64,000 nucleotides of DNA, taken from contig MU619239.1 of the NCBI GenBank assembly GCA_025201805.1, positions 3,429-67,428 on the forward strand, given 5' to 3'. Each line of letters begins with the position of its first letter. The first letter of the stretch is position 1. A program made the position numbers and the translations under genes. This document shows, piece after piece, positions 10,100 to 22,600 of this stretch. This DNA is from Parasitella parasitica. Lineage: Eukaryota > Mucoromycota > Mucoromycetes > Mucorales > Mucoraceae. Below the pieces are notes generated by a model. That model searched no databases and had not been told where the DNA came from. It saw only the letters and a program-made list of their open reading frames with translations.

Positions 10100-11829
10100 T
10101 TATTGCATTTTAGAATGGGGTTCTATTTGCTTTGTGATCGACTCGAGCACAGTCTGAAGGGAAGTCGAATTATATCGTGGCTCTGTGCTCGTAGGGTCGG
10201 TTTCTGCAACGATGCAGCGAATGCCTAATGCCTCCACAGCACCCACATCTACATGGACCATGGAATTTGAGAGATAAACCATGTGTGTAATGTAGGTCGA
10301 TGGGGGCTCATTAGGTACTAGTTCTGGCGGGAATGGAGTCGAGACACAAGGAGCGTTGATGAAAGCACCATTGGCAGGATAGCCCTCCTGTTGGCCGCTT
10401 GCTGTCGAGTTGGAGCTTGATGTCTGCAACTTACCAATACCAGGAGGAGGCCAATGTCTAAACCCATGATCAACCGGCCTACGATAAAAGTCGTTTTGTG
10501 AATGGCCATGTTGGCGCAGGCTCCCAGCCATGGGGTCATCTTCAGCATGTGTATCGTAGTACTTTCTGCGAGCGTCAATCAACTGACTCTCATTTAATGC
10601 ATTGGTGATCGTGCCTATGAAATCGAGGGCGGTGTAACCATCTGTTTCACGATCTGTGGTTCCATTCAGGATGAGAATTTTGTGTCGCAATGAAGGCGAA
10701 TGGGCAATAGCATGGCCTACTTTTCTCAGAATCAAACATGGCAGAATAGAAGTGTACAGCGAACCAATAGAGTAAACGAGATCCGTGCGTTTGGTTAAAT
10801 GGTCCAGGATTTTGGGGTTAGGGAGAGGATATATTTCCTGGCCGTATTCGTTCATGTAATATATTCTGGCAATAGCGGCAGACATTTTAGCTTCTGTTGA
10901 TTTACTGAAAATCAGGTTACTATTCACTTGATCATTGTCTAATTGAGGCGAGTTCGGAAGCGCTAATTTGGAGAATGCGTCAATGGGATTCATTGATTTG
11001 GTGCAGCTCTGGTTCAGTCCCGGATGGCTGATTTCACACTGACCACGCAGTGTTTGTCCATCTTCCAATAGCGCAGCAATTGCAGCAGTGTGATTTGTGT
11101 TGATGACAGGCAAAACGTAGGTTGGCTCACGAATAGCAGTAATCGACGAAAACAAGAAAATAGCTGCCTCCAACGACCCAAAGAACAGCCTTGCGCCTGT
11201 TAGAAAGAAATTGCCAATGGATCCGTTACGAAAATTAAAGTGTTTGTGAGCTCTTTTCAGAATTTCAAAGTTGAACAAAACCAAAAAGCCTCTAATCGTT
11301 TCTTTCTTTTCGATGGAAATTCTCTCCCATAGCCTAAGAATGTTTTTAGTCATGACTTTGCATTGTAGCTATCAGCCGAAAAAAAAAGGCTTGTACCTGT
11401 GGCGCCCTTCCACAATCATTGCCCATTCATCTCGAATAACATTTTCGTCACCTATCGAAGTCAACCGGTAACTCAGCAACTCTTTAATAGCAACTCGTTC
11501 ATCAGAATCATGTCCATCTACGTTGATCAAACGAGTGAGACGAGAACGAAGATCACCGATACTAGGTCCTCCTAAAACTCTTAGCAATTCGCTCTATATC
11601 TTTGAATTAGCTTTGTTTGCCTTTATCGTACAGTATATACAGCATAAATTACAGTCGAGCCGCCATTGTCAGAAACACCTAATACGTAGCAAACACTGGG
11701 AGTTATCGACTGAAATGCGGTTGCTAGGGAAATACATTATGGATCAAGTAGTTGCAGTTTAGTAGCATTCTTACAGATAAAGTTACAGGCAGATCCTCCT
11801 GAAAACACTACAAATGATGAATCAGGCAT
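10100..11829 (-). CDS. CofD/YvcK-like (UPF0052 family) protein
   Basis: Homologous to the family of bacterial 2-phospho-lactate transferase CofD and the metabolic regulator YvcK, and to uncharacterised yeast YNL011C-like proteins. The cellular role in fungi is not established. Four exons (11829-11775, 11723-11653, 11593-11397, 11333-10100) give 518 aa. The N-terminal glycine-rich nucleotide-binding signatures FSGGSACN and SDNGGST-SELLRVLGG are each split by introns, which confirms the splicing. Later motifs are EKKETIRGFLV, GNFFLTGAR and a segment LVYSIGSLYTSILPCLI. The C-terminal third (about residues 350-450) contains a low-complexity insertion with many Ser, Gly and Gln residues. Fungi generally lack cofactor F420, so a CofD reaction should not be assumed. 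Confidence 0.88.
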
Positions 11830-12036
11830 AGTGTGGATGCGAGAAAAGAAAAATGCATATGATCCGCCAGCAAATGCTCCTCTTTTTGTACAGGCTTTGG
11901 TTTAGACCTGCGCTCACACAGTCACCACAAACAAACGGAATATGTGCTTAAAACTAACAGGAAGCCACACTAAAACAGACGTGGAAATACACTATAGTTA
12001 CGGTATGCAAATGAACTTTATTTACTATTAATGTAA

Positions 12037-12623
12037 TTATCCAAACATGTCATTATAGCCCTACGTAAGCAATGTAAATCATATTAGTGTTGGAATCAAT
12101 CCAATTGTGCTTCATATTGACTTACAGGTGGCTGGAGCTCATCGTTATCTGGCTCCCCACTGTGAAATCCTCTTGGATCTCTTCTGCCAAGCCTGTTTCC
12201 AGATGGGGGTCTAACAGGTAAACTACCAAACGGCCCAATAGGGTCAAAACGTGCGCCAGGTGGCACTGATCCTCTAATACAAACCATGTCGTGTCAATTT
12301 GTGTTTGATCAAGAGCTACAAAAATCCTACCTTGGTAATGGTTCAGGTCCACCAAATAAGCCTGATGGATCGTGAAGATTGTCACCACCACGATTTCCGA
12401 ATATAGGATGACCAGGACCAACACGCATGCCTCCTCCTCCTCCCAGCCCAGAGAGCGGATTCCAATCCGATCTGCCAACATCAGGGAATGCAGGATCGTC
12501 AGTTGAGCCAAAAATAGGCGGTTGTGTTGCTATGTTTGTATTTGGAATCAAAGGCTCTCTTACAGGTGGAACTGCGGATGTATTTGTAGTAGTTGTAGTA
12601 GCAGTAGTGGATGAGCCGCTGAA

Positions 12624-12654
<31 letters not shown>

Positions 12655-13338
12655 AATATGATGTCAAGCAATGCTTCTTTGTGTTATTTTACCTGTTGCT
12701 TTCATCTTCATATCCAGGCTTGTTCAATCCAGGAATCAGACGCTGCAGAATATTCAATTTGTAGGCCATGATGAAATCATTGAAGCGGGTCGAAGAAATA
12801 AATCCGTGGATCAAAGGCTGGTCTGATGTGGATGCGTTGTATGGAAAGAACGAATTTGAGGTGTAGTCTTCAATTGTGATTTCGAATGTAGCCGTCTTGT
12901 TGTCCTGGACAAAACGTATTAGACGCACCCTCTTTGCTCAAAAAAGAGCTCTTTTCCTTACCCCGATGCCCAAACCCAGAATGATGCATTTATCAGCCAG
13001 TCTGACAACCTTGATCACAAACGTCAGACTAGACTGCGGATGACTATATCTGAAATTATAACAATGCGGTCCTTGTTGATTCCAACCATCTGGCAGCCTT
13101 TTTAAAGAACCGTCTCCTTCTAAAAAGGACATTAGTGTTTGCTATTTGTCACCTACAATTGGTACCTACCTTGGCATGCGTCGTCGCCAAGTCCAGCAAA
13201 ACGGAAGCCGACATTTATCATAATGCTATGACATGCAGCAGCTATAGCGTCGTACGGGGTGGACAACGTTGGCGTGTTTTGGCTTGTAGAATGAATGATC
13301 GAAGCCGGATCCAATACGTTCTTTTCTTGTTCAGACAT
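12037..13338 (-). CDS. PI31 / Fub1-like proteasome regulator
   Basis: PI31 family proteins bind the 20S proteasome and modulate its activity and assembly. Six exons (13338-13170, 13119-12962, 12904-12693, 12618-12331, 12273-12126, 12060-12037) give 332 aa. The N-terminal half is the globular FP domain (about residues 20-190, with GFRFAGLGDD, YRFSHP-like and HGFISS..FNDFIMAYK). The C-terminal part is disordered and rich in Gly and Pro, with DWNPLSG, GGGMRVGPGHPIFG and RFDPIGPF repeats. These end in the conserved D-E-L-PPGYNDMFG tail, the part known to enter the proteasome. The last exon is only 24 nt and completes this tail. The intron at 12619-12692 contains an AT microsatellite. Confidence 0.9.
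12621..12656. repeat. (AT)n microsatellite in PI31 intron
   Basis: Alternating TA dinucleotides with one TT interruption, inside the third intron of the PI31 gene. Probably neutral. Confidence 0.85.
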
Positions 13339-13584
13339 GTTATGAAGAGATAAAAGGAAAAAAAAAAAAAAAAAACCAATCAGTCTGTATTTGCATATAA
13401 AACCATCATGATGAAACGTGACGTTTGCAGGAAACCGTTCGAATTTGGATACAAGGAAAAAACATCCTCCCCTCCCCCCATTGTAATTTCTTGGGACTTA
13501 TGGAATGGCATGTGGTTTATTTCTTATTCAACAGCCCGTTTTATCTACCGTATTTAATCTCTCTCTTAAAGACTTGGAAATCTC

Positions 13585-13660
13585 GCTTTTCCTCTCTCCT
13601 TTTTTTTTTTTTTTTTTTTTTTTCTTTTTTTCCCTTTTTTTTTTTTTTTTTTTTTTTTTT
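13585..13660 (+). promoter_or_regulatory. Long pyrimidine (T-rich) tract upstream of 13750 gene
   Basis: About 75 bp almost entirely T and C, including T runs of more than 20, lying 90-165 bp upstream of the start codon at 13750, in the 411-bp space between divergent genes. Long T-rich tracts of this kind are common in fungal promoters and exclude nucleosomes. The promoter role is inferred. An opposed A run near 13358-13375 lies just upstream of the PI31 start. Confidence 0.45.
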
Positions 13661-13749
13661 ACTCATTTCAGACTGATATACTCGTACCATTTCACATCAT
13701 CCCCTACTACCACCACCACCAACAACAACAGCATCGTATTCAAGCCCCG

Positions 13750-14997
13750 ATGACCAGTGCATTCTCTGTGATGTCCTTGAAGAGGAACAGATCAACTGGT
13801 ACATCCAAAGCACACAGTGCTGGATCATCTGAGCCTGTTAGTAAGCTATCACGACTCAAGTCAGGGCTGAACATATTCTCCAAGATTTCAGGCGCAATCG
13901 CACAACATCAGCAAGACAGCAAGTTCAACAGCTATACCAAACGAACCTCATTCATAGGAATTTTACAATATTTCCGTAATGACCAAGACGTCAAGAATAA
14001 GTCTTGCCTCAGACGTAAAGCAACATATGACAGCGATGGGTACTATGAATATCACCACTACCATCGCAAGTTGAATACAAAACAAATGAACGCTCAACAG
14101 GTGGAAAGAAATAATCATACAATGCCCGCTGTGCAAACAAGAAAATTAACCAGTATATTAATAAAGCAGGACGGCACAGCCTCGATGAACCAGCAACCAC
14201 ATCTCCATTATCTCGGTCAACCGCCTCTGACCAAAGTCGGCTCCAGAAGATCCAACGCAACACATGTATCGACATCCAACGTTACCATCAAGTCAGAGGA
14301 TCTTACTGCCAAAGAGTTTGCAGACATGGCTGGCATCCGCATCTTGTCCGAAGAAGAAGACGACGATGAGGAGGAGCAGGAAAGATACGATGCTGATCCT
14401 GATGAGCTGATTGAAATTGAACGGAAATTTAGTAGTGGCACGTCCACAGACGAAGATGTACACATGCATACCGTGTCGACCTCAAAAAGCTATCTGGACT
14501 GTCTGGATGAGCACCATCGGTTGTCAGTCATTAGCTACGTGTCTATGCAAAGCTACTCTACCAATAGCAAACCAAAAATATGGGATAACGAGTTTTGGCT
14601 AAACCCGGACGAACAGCATCACTATCATAGCAGCAGAATTAGCCGAAGTAATAGCACTGCTACGCATCGGTCAGCAGCAACTCTATCGAGCGAGCCAGCA
14701 CCGAAAAAGCGTCTAGACCGAAAGCCAAGTACGTTAACTGTGGTTGAACCACCTATTTTGCATGAACTACGTACCAGAAACAACGAGAAAAAGGCAGACC
14801 AAAATAGCCATTGTGTAATAAAGAAAGGCCGTTTTGAGATTCATCTAGGTGATGGAAATCCAACATCTGGCGAATTCTTGTCTGTAATACCGACACCAAC
14901 AGCGAACGACAATACTAATACCACCAAAAGCAGCGATCCTAATCAGCAGACCCCAAATGAAGGCGTTTTGGAATGGAAAAGGAAAAGAAAAGACTAA
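13750..14997 (+). CDS. Unrecognised 415-aa, Ser/His-rich, probably disordered protein
   Basis: Uninterrupted frame of 415 aa, ATG to TAA, with a T-rich promoter-like tract upstream. No known domain is recognised. Composition is Ser, Thr, Lys and Arg rich, with HYH and HHYH clusters (about residues 95-105 and 290-300). An acidic patch of the EEEDDDEEEQE type lies near 200, and the end is strongly basic (WKRKRKRKD). Segments that look ordered are SRLKSGLNIFSKISGAI (residues 34-50) and TSFIGILQYFRN (about 67-78). LTAKEFADMAGI (about 185-196) is also short and possibly helical. The basic ends may be nuclear localisation signals, and a regulatory or scaffold protein is possible. The frame is long and codon use looks ordinary, so it is probably a real gene. 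Confidence 0.65.
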   Translation: MTSAFSVMSLKRNRSTGTSKAHSAGSSEPVSKLSRLKSGLNIFSKISGAIAQHQQDSKFNSYTKRTSFIGILQYFRNDQDVKNKSCLRRKATYDSDGYYEYHHYHRKLNTKQMNAQQVERNNHTMPAVQTRKLTSILIKQDGTASMNQQPHLHYLGQPPLTKVGSRRSNATHVSTSNVTIKSEDLTAKEFADMAGIRILSEEEDDDEEEQERYDADPDELIEIERKFSSGTSTDEDVHMHTVSTSKSYLDCLDEHHRLSVISYVSMQSYSTNSKPKIWDNEFWLNPDEQHHYHSSRISRSNSTATHRSAATLSSEPAPKKRLDRKPSTLTVVEPPILHELRTRNNEKKADQNSHCVIKKGRFEIHLGDGNPTSGEFLSVIPTPTANDNTNTTKSSDPNQQTPNEGVLEWKRKRKD

Positions 14998-15757
14998 AGC
15001 TCTGTCATGCCTTACGATTTGTTTCTTTTGTACAATACCACACACATATATATATATCATCATTCATTTATATAGACTCTCTCCTCTCGTTTATACAACT
15101 ATCCGTATATAATACATGGCATTCATATATATATATATATACATATACATAAAACCGCTTTTACCAAAATTTGCATAAATTTGATAATACGGCAATTGCT
15201 TTTCGTTTTGCCATTTTTCACCATTTTGTACAATCATATGACATCAAATTTATGCCAACGAAAGAGTGTAGTTTTTGGATTGCTACCAACAGATAATGCA
15301 ATGCATTGTATTGAGCCCACAGACACATCAATGCATAGCATGTTTAGGCCTCATAGTTAGTTGCACACAAACTATTCGATAAAAGGCCTGTATTTTTGTC
15401 TTTTGTGAAAGAGCATTGATTTTATAAACTATCGAGTTGGTCCTGATTGCAATAAATGCTGTTTTTTTGGTTGTCATTATGTCAGTTATACATTGTATCA
15501 GACAATTTTATATTCAACGGTTAGAGAGTGAGGATCTGGCAACGGAAGCAGCGCTTCCTGGTTGTTGTGTTGAGACGTTGTAGCGATCAGCAATAAATTC
15601 AGGGGTTGACAGGCAGTGATTCCTACCCCTTTAAAAATAAAACAGTTTTTCTTAGGTGGCTGCATCAACGGCGTTCGCTTTTGCAAGATCAAATTGAATG
15701 AATGCGGCAACACAGATTTTCCCCCCGGAAAACTCTTCTTGGGTTAGATTTGTTGTG

Positions 15758-15797
<40 letters not shown>

Positions 15798-16555
15798 ATG
15801 GATTTACAAACATATCAGACAAATCAAATTCTCCAACATGTTGACTATGGATTAATTGAATTATGATGGGCACATATCATTGTGCTTCTTGATATAAGAT
15901 TTTTGAGACAACAGTGGGCTTGTTTAAAGCAGGTCAGTTAAATCAGGACGTTGTTATTTGCATCGCCAGCCATAAAACGGGAAGGGATAAAAAAATAGCT
16001 TTCCAAGGCAATCAAAGTAGCTGTCCCAGGCACAATCGAATTCACATTTATAACGTCTTGTTCACCCTTTTTGCTTTGAAACGCACAAAAATTTCTTTTA
16101 TTTTCACTATTCACAACTTGCCCAAGTGCCGTTTGAACATTCATTGCAGGCCCTTCAAGACTGTATCGGAATGGCTCAATTTATTTCGCTAATTATTTCA
16201 TGCATAGCTAGATTCTACATACTGCAAAAGAGCGTATTTTCTTAAAAAAAAGCCAGTTTATAAGAGGTCTTACTAGATAAAATTTTGCAATATTTTTATA
16301 ATAGTCGTTCTCATTTTTGTAAAAAATAAATAAATGGAATTTTACAACAAAATGGATCAAGTCAATATTATGAGCCCAAAAATGAACAAACAAAAGCAAG
16401 TTTCATTAAATATGACCCTCACCATAATGAAACTGACGACAGAAAAAAAAACTTCAAAGATCAGGAACTAACAAATCTGTGTTGACAACAACAGAGAAGG
16501 CAAACAAGAGTTTTCGCCGCATTAGTGTTGAAAGAGGTGTATGGACAAGTTCAAG
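14998..16555. other. Intergenic, AT-rich, no supported gene
   Basis: No credible gene. Short AT repeats occur near 15045-15057 and 15126-15150, and a pure A tract at 15758-15794. Short open frames around 15500-15713 and 15914-16192 show no similarity or codon structure that I can support. Confidence 0.6.
15758..15794. repeat. Poly(A) tract, 37 nt
   Basis: Uninterrupted run of 37 A residues. It could be the 3' tail of a retroposed sequence, with the insert lying upstream on the plus strand, or simple slippage. No target-site duplication was identified. Confidence 0.9.
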
Positions 16556-16559
16556 AACA

Positions 16560-17370
16560 CTAAAGCTACTTTGGGCTTATGTAAGGTTCGACCACATGGT
16601 GTAGTCCACGGTGAGCAAATACAACAATGAGAGAAGGTTGTTGAGGATGTAAACAGTATAGATAGTGACCAAAACAGGTTAAAGAGACAAGCTGTTCAAA
16701 AAAGACCTGAAAGATTGATGAGCACCTTCGAGCCAATATTTAAGGGAAAGACTCAAAACAGTAAGTTAAGTAATAGCAACTATACTCCTGAGATGGAGGA
16801 AGCAGCTCGTAAAGCTTGAGAGATGGTAAAGGCGATGTTACCAAACAAGACAATACAGTAATTCTCACATTTTCATGTAGAGAAGCGATGGTAAAGCTGC
16901 TAATACCGTGCAAAACAGCAAGAAAGCTCAAGAGTTGAAAGGTAGAGAGGATGACGCCAAGATGTTGCAAAGAATGTCTTTGGAAATAAAACCTCATCAT
17001 AGTGAGAAGGAAAAGGAGAAAGACATAGAAAATGACAGTTCTCTGGTAGGCGCTAATAGTAGTGGGACAATGGAGACTCCCGTTTTCACTTCACCTAGTC
17101 CAGTCATTGGAAAATGACTTTGCTGGGCTCTTATAGCAATCATTTGCTCAACAAAGAAGAAACCAAAAAGAACTCGTAGACGGGTTTGGGAGGTTACAAT
17201 GGGACAATCATCAAGTTCATTGCGATATGGAAGAATTGATGCGTGCTAATGAACAACTGCATCAGGATAATGAATGCTTTTTCGACTATTTACCGATTTT
17301 CTCTCTTGAAAGTGATAGTCAGAAAATAAAACTGCATCATACTACCATTTTTTTCTTCAAATTGGATCGT
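16560..17370 (+). pseudogene. Degenerate open-frame remnants, family not recognised
   Basis: Several short plus-strand frames, the clearest at 16908-17117 (69 aa, Lys/Glu-rich, with SKKAQELKGRED and MSLEIKPHHSEKEKE) and 17227-17409, are separated by stops. The A/G-rich coding-like composition of about 16590-17260 differs from the AT-rich flanks. This suggests a decayed gene next to the broken transposase, possibly the accessory protein of the same element, but that link is only a guess from adjacency. Confidence 0.3.
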
Positions 17371-18466
17371 TTATTCTGTAATATCATTGTAATTTCTGGG
17401 TCTCATTAGTTGTTCAAGATATACTTCGACAGTTGGTGGTGTTAACTTGAACATTGCAGAAACGGGCGATCCATTCATGCAAGTATGAATATTTTTGAAA
17501 ATCGTAGCAAGGACGTATTTTCTTCCAGGTGTTGTTTGCTTTAATTCATTAACATACTTCCATTTGCATTCATTGAAGTACTGAGATACTTTGCCAAATT
17601 CCATTTCAATTGCTACACGTACTTTGGATAAAGACTTGTTTGTTTCTTGTTCAGATTCGTTAGCAGATGACCAGCTGTTCGGAACAACTATGTTACGACC
17701 CCCAGTGTATCTTTCATCACCATAAATAGCATACTTTTTGTCAAGTGAAATGCCGTTGAAGTGGTTCGATAATCTTTCACTTATTTGGCTTTCGTTCAAC
17801 ATTCCTCGATCGTTGCGTCGTCCAACGTAAGGTGCACACAAGCTAGCAGTAATACCATCAGGTATGGAGATTGCCTGAAATTTGTTGCAATGGATGTGTT
17901 TCCAGCCGTTGTACATGTTTTCCTGCACGGTATTACCGATAGGTCGGCATATCTGCTGCATTGTACCGTCGATAAATCCAGCAATATGCGAATAGTATGA
18001 TTCTCTTTCAAAATTTCTTTTGCAAACCGTTCACTGTTTTCTTTTGAGAACTGCCTTTCAAGACCGCGCTTGATTTTTTCAATGATTATTTCAGATGTCC
18101 CGTTCAATACTCTAGATGCGTTGCACTCAGAGACACCAAAGTATTTGCTGGTGTGTACAAGTCTTCGAGAGAAGCTGTGGGTATACAAAAACATGGTGAT
18201 TTTCTGCTTTAAAACACCATTAAATCTGACGATGGTAACACTTAGCAGATGCGCTTGATTTCTCCAAGAATGAAGGGAAACATTGCCTTGCACTTTTCAT
18301 CTGTCAATCCCTCCAAAATCAAACGCTCGTGCTTCTTTACTCTTTGTCTTTTGGTAGATTCACGCATACTTCTAGTATGTAATAAAAGAATCAAATCATA
18401 TTTAATAATATTGCGGTCCATATTGTAGTAATAAAGGGGAAAAGATGTAATAATTATGACATACAA
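17371..18466 (-). pseudogene. PIF/Harbinger-like DDE transposase, frameshifted
   Basis: Minus-strand pieces that together cover a DDE_4-type transposase. The N-terminal part (18466-18242) ends RICC-stop. A middle part (about 18255-18000) reads RFNGVLKQKITMFL and FGVSECNASRV, typical of the helix-turn-helix region. The catalytic part (about 18010-17371) has FIDGT with first Asp codon 17968-17970, IYGDERYTGG (second Asp) and VRVAIEMEFGKV (third acidic residue). Joining them needs two frame changes, near 18245 and near 18000. Very short introns cannot be fully excluded, but no good donor/acceptor pair was seen. Catalytic residues persist, so inactivation may be fairly recent. Terminal inverted repeats were not found. 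Confidence 0.75.
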
Positions 18467-19650
18467 ATTTCCAAATCACGTAATCTCTAAAAGAAATTGT
18501 TGCCGTACATGTTTTAGAAATCTAAAGGTCTCTAAATAAGTCCAAGCAAATTGGTACGAAGTTTTAATGCACAACTAGTGGTATTGTAAATATTGAATTG
18601 AATAGCTCGAGTAAGCTGTAATTAAAGTAAATATCGATTATCCACCAAAAGTTACACATCTTGTATGAAAATTGGAGTTTACATTTGATCGATTTCGCTT
18701 ACTTGACACCTTATACTAGCATATCCCGTTTTCCAAATCAAAGCTCGATTAATAGCATATCCATCAATTTTTCCTTGCATACCCTCAAGCAAAAGCTCGT
18801 TGATATTTCATTACCCTTTTTTTTCTTTCTAGAATTATTATGGGCTCATGAATCAATCAGAAAGGTAGCAATGCAGACTATCAAGGGTGGCCATTTTTAG
18901 TCTTGCAGTCTCAATTCCATGTGTATCTGGTGATTGAAAAAACTTCCATGCATGTTTGTAGGGCCATAGACTTGTTCGTTTAGGCTAATTAACAAGGCTT
19001 ATATTAAACACGTCCATTATTGATGAGCAGGGTCTTTGTTTTGAAATGAAAAGTGGACTGAAAAGCCAGAAAATGCAGCTAATTTTGACATGGAGGTAAT
19101 ATGCATAGGGATTACAAGCCTATCCGCTCAGGCACCACAGCGTAATGTAATTTTATTGTACATGGTAAAACCTTTCCACTGGAAGATGGAATGGTAGATT
19201 CTCCAACAGGGAGTGTTATCAAGGATGGCAACTCTCTTCTCCCTGACCTGTTTCTTTCTATTGTAACATATATAAAGCGAGGTTGTCAAAAAGCTTCTTG
19301 TCTCAAAATGGAAAGTATCTAAAAAGCTAAATGTACGTCCCCCCCCCCTGAATGTCGCTCCTTAATCAATCTGTAAGTGCTTTAATTAACAGAACATAAT
19401 ATGACTATAAGTGATGCCAAAATTGACTTTCGAGTTCACAGTCATATTCAAGTAGTAGCAGATTAAGGAGAGAAACAGACAAGACAGACTGGGATTTTGT
19501 CATTTTGAAGATCTGCTTTGTCCTGCTACGTTTTATCTGCTAATTGATTTACACTGCTTTACCCCTTTACGTTTTATAAAAATAGCCATTTCTCTCACTT
19601 TTTTTATCTTCTTCTTTTTCTCTCTCTAAAACCTTTTCTTTACAACTGCA
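18467..19650. other. Intergenic, no supported gene; likely promoter of Ca2+ ATPase gene at right end
   Basis: No credible coding frame. A C-run (19338-19347) and a pyrimidine-rich stretch (about 19590-19640) lie upstream of the ATPase start. The rest is plain AT-rich sequence; no repeat shared with the 1-4 kb region was noticed. Confidence 0.6.
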
Positions 19651-22600
19651 ATGAGAGGCTCAGACGATCAAGATTCATATACATCCTCATTAGGATTAAC
19701 GGTAGCTGCAGCCCCAGAAGCCAGCGGCCCATTAAAGCCTAATTCATCCGCTGAAACGCACATTTTACCACATCTTGATCCAGCAAATCCGTTTGCTTTC
19801 TCGCTCGAGCAAGTGACCAGCATAGTGGATCAAAAAGACTATCAGTTTATACAGCATGTAGGCGGCATCAAGGGCATTGCAAAAGGGCTGCACTCCAACA
19901 TCGAGTCTGGACTTGATTGGAACGAAGATAACCTAGCTTATGTCCGTATGTTTGACCTGCACAACGAAAAGAGCGAGCAAGACGAAACATTCTACCCTGC
20001 TCAGCTGCCATTGTCTACGCAGGACTCGGAAACATTTACGCAGAGGAGACATATATTTGGATCAAACGTACTGCCCAAGGTGGAAGAAGTGACGCTATTG
20101 CAACTGATGTGGGAAGCGTTTCAAGACAAAACGCTGGTAAGCCGCCTGCAAGAAAAACTGAATATCAACGGCATGTTCGCTCATCCCTTTATTTTTTCCA
20201 TTTACAGATATTGCTGACCATTTCAGCCATGGTGTCATTGACAGTGGGTATTTACGAAGACATTCACACAGTAGAGTACGATTCATTTGGAAACAAGATA
20301 CCGGGCTTAAAATGGGTCGAGGGAGTAGCCGTTATCGTTGCCGTTGTGCTGGTGGTGGTGGTTGGCAGTGTCAATGACTTCCAGAAGGAAAAGCAGTTTC
20401 GCAGCTTGAATGCCAAAAAGGATGATCGACAAGTGTCCGTAAGTAGCTACCGCCGCGATGGGATATGACTTCAAACAGAACGACTGATAATCAAAATAGG
20501 CAATCCGATCCGGGAAACATGTGCTTTTGTCAGTATATGACGTTCAAGTAGGCGATATTCTTAAACTTGAGCCAGGAGATATTGTGTGTGCAGACGGCAT
20601 ATTCATTGAGGGACACAATCTCAAATGTGACGAGTCGGCAGCAACAGGAGAGTCCGATGCAGTAAGAAAGTTGCCTTGGGAGGAGTGCTTCCAGTATCAG
20701 CAACAGCAGGAACAGGAACATCGCAACTCGGTCAGCTCGCTCGTTAGTATCTCAAAAGAGGATTTTACCCCTCTCAAAGAGAGGGTCAGCCTCGCGTGTG
20801 ATGAATTTGGAGAGAAACCGGCTGAGCCATTCTTGATTTCAGGGTCCAAAGTCATCGAGGGAATTTGTAGCTACATTGTCACAGCCATCGGCCCCAATTC
20901 TTTTTACGGACGCACACTGATGGCTCTGCGAACCAAAGATGAAAATACCCCGCTGCAAGATAGATTGGACGTCCTCGCTACAGGTATTGCCAAGTGCGGT
21001 TTGGGTGCTGCTGCGTTTCTCATATCCATGTTGCTCATAAGAAGTATCGTGGGATACACAACCGGAATCCTGTCTACGGTCCCTTCCGACATTGTCTCGC
21101 ACATTATGCAAATCCTAATTACTACAGTTACTGTCGTTGTCGTTGCTGTGCCCGAAGGCTTGCCCCTTGCTGTTACATTAGGTAACAAAATAAAATAAAA
21201 TATTATATAGCACACGTTACTAACTATATCACCAGCCTTGGCATATGCTACGCAGAGGATGCTGAAAGACAACAATCTGGTGCGGGTTTTGGCTGCATGC
21301 GAAACAATGGGTAATGCAACCACCATCTGCTCCGATAAAACAGGGACTTTGACGCAGAACAGAATGGAAGTGGTGGCTGGCACATTTGGCTCCTCATTCA
21401 GATTTCTCAAGGACCCACCCTCATCTAGAACAGATCTAGTTGATATAGACCATGTCAAAATCAAGATTCCTCGTGCTGTGCGAAACTTTGTAAATCAGGC
21501 AATGGCAGTAAATTCGACCGCATTTCAAAACACAAATTCTGTAGGCGACAAATCGATCGTCGGCAACAAGACAGAGACGGCATTACTGAATTTCGCCCAA
21601 GACCATTTGGGGTCAGAGCCATTTGAGCTTGTACGTACCTTTTGGGAGATCGAGGCAGTTTTCCCTTTCAGCTCTTCGAGAAAGGCCATGGCAACAGTGA
21701 TCCGCATCCCAACCGAAGGTGCCCCAATCTATCGTGTACATATAAAAGGCGCTTCGGAGCTAATGCTAAACAAATGCTCTCGGATTGTCTCGATGCATGA
21801 TCCATGCTATCTGGGCCTGCAAGCTGATAACAATTACGACATATCAACCCGTACAATGACTGTCGAAAACAGAACCAGAATGTCCAAGATCATACAGAGC
21901 TACGCTACTCGTTGCTTGAGAACCTTGGCAATTTGTTACCAAGATTTCGAGAGCTGGCCAACAAGCACAAAGATCGAGCAAGTGATTGAAAATGGAGAGC
22001 TGACGCTGCTCGGCATTGTTGGCATCGAAGACCCGTTGCGCTATGGTGTTACTGAGGCAGTGTCTGCATGTCAAAGAGCTGGCGTTTTTGTTAGAATGGT
22101 CACTGGTGACAATATGTTGACTGCAAAGTCCATTGCGCGTCAATGTGGCATTTACTCGTATGGCTCAGTTGCCATGGATGGTCCCACCTTTAGAAAGCTC
22201 AGTGCTATGGAACGGTCAGAACTGCTCCCAAGGCTCTCTGTGCTGGCTAGATCAAGTCCAGAAGACAAACGGTTACTGGTGAATGCATTGCGTGACGCTG
22301 GAGAGATTGTAGCCGTTACTGGCGATGGCACAAACGATGGGCCAGCATTGAAAGCAGCAGATGTGGGCTTCAGCATGGGGATTGCCGGCACAGAAGTGGC
22401 AAAGGAAGCGTCCAGTATTATTCTGATGGATGACAACTTTTCTAGCATTGTTCGAGCCATCTCTTGGGGTCGATGTGTCAACGATTCAGTGAAAAAATTC
22501 CTGCAGTTTCAATTGACAATCAATATCACAGCTGTCATGCTAACTATATTCTCTGCCATTGTGAGCAGCAAGCAGAAATCAGTGCTGTCTGCAGTCCAGC

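Noticed and set aside
13425-13753. Phe-rich plus-strand frames over the T-tract
   Set aside because: Simple-sequence artefact of the pyrimidine tract.
16586-16600. GGTTCGACCAC resembling a tRNA T arm
   Set aside because: No matching 5' half; flanks are not tRNA-like.
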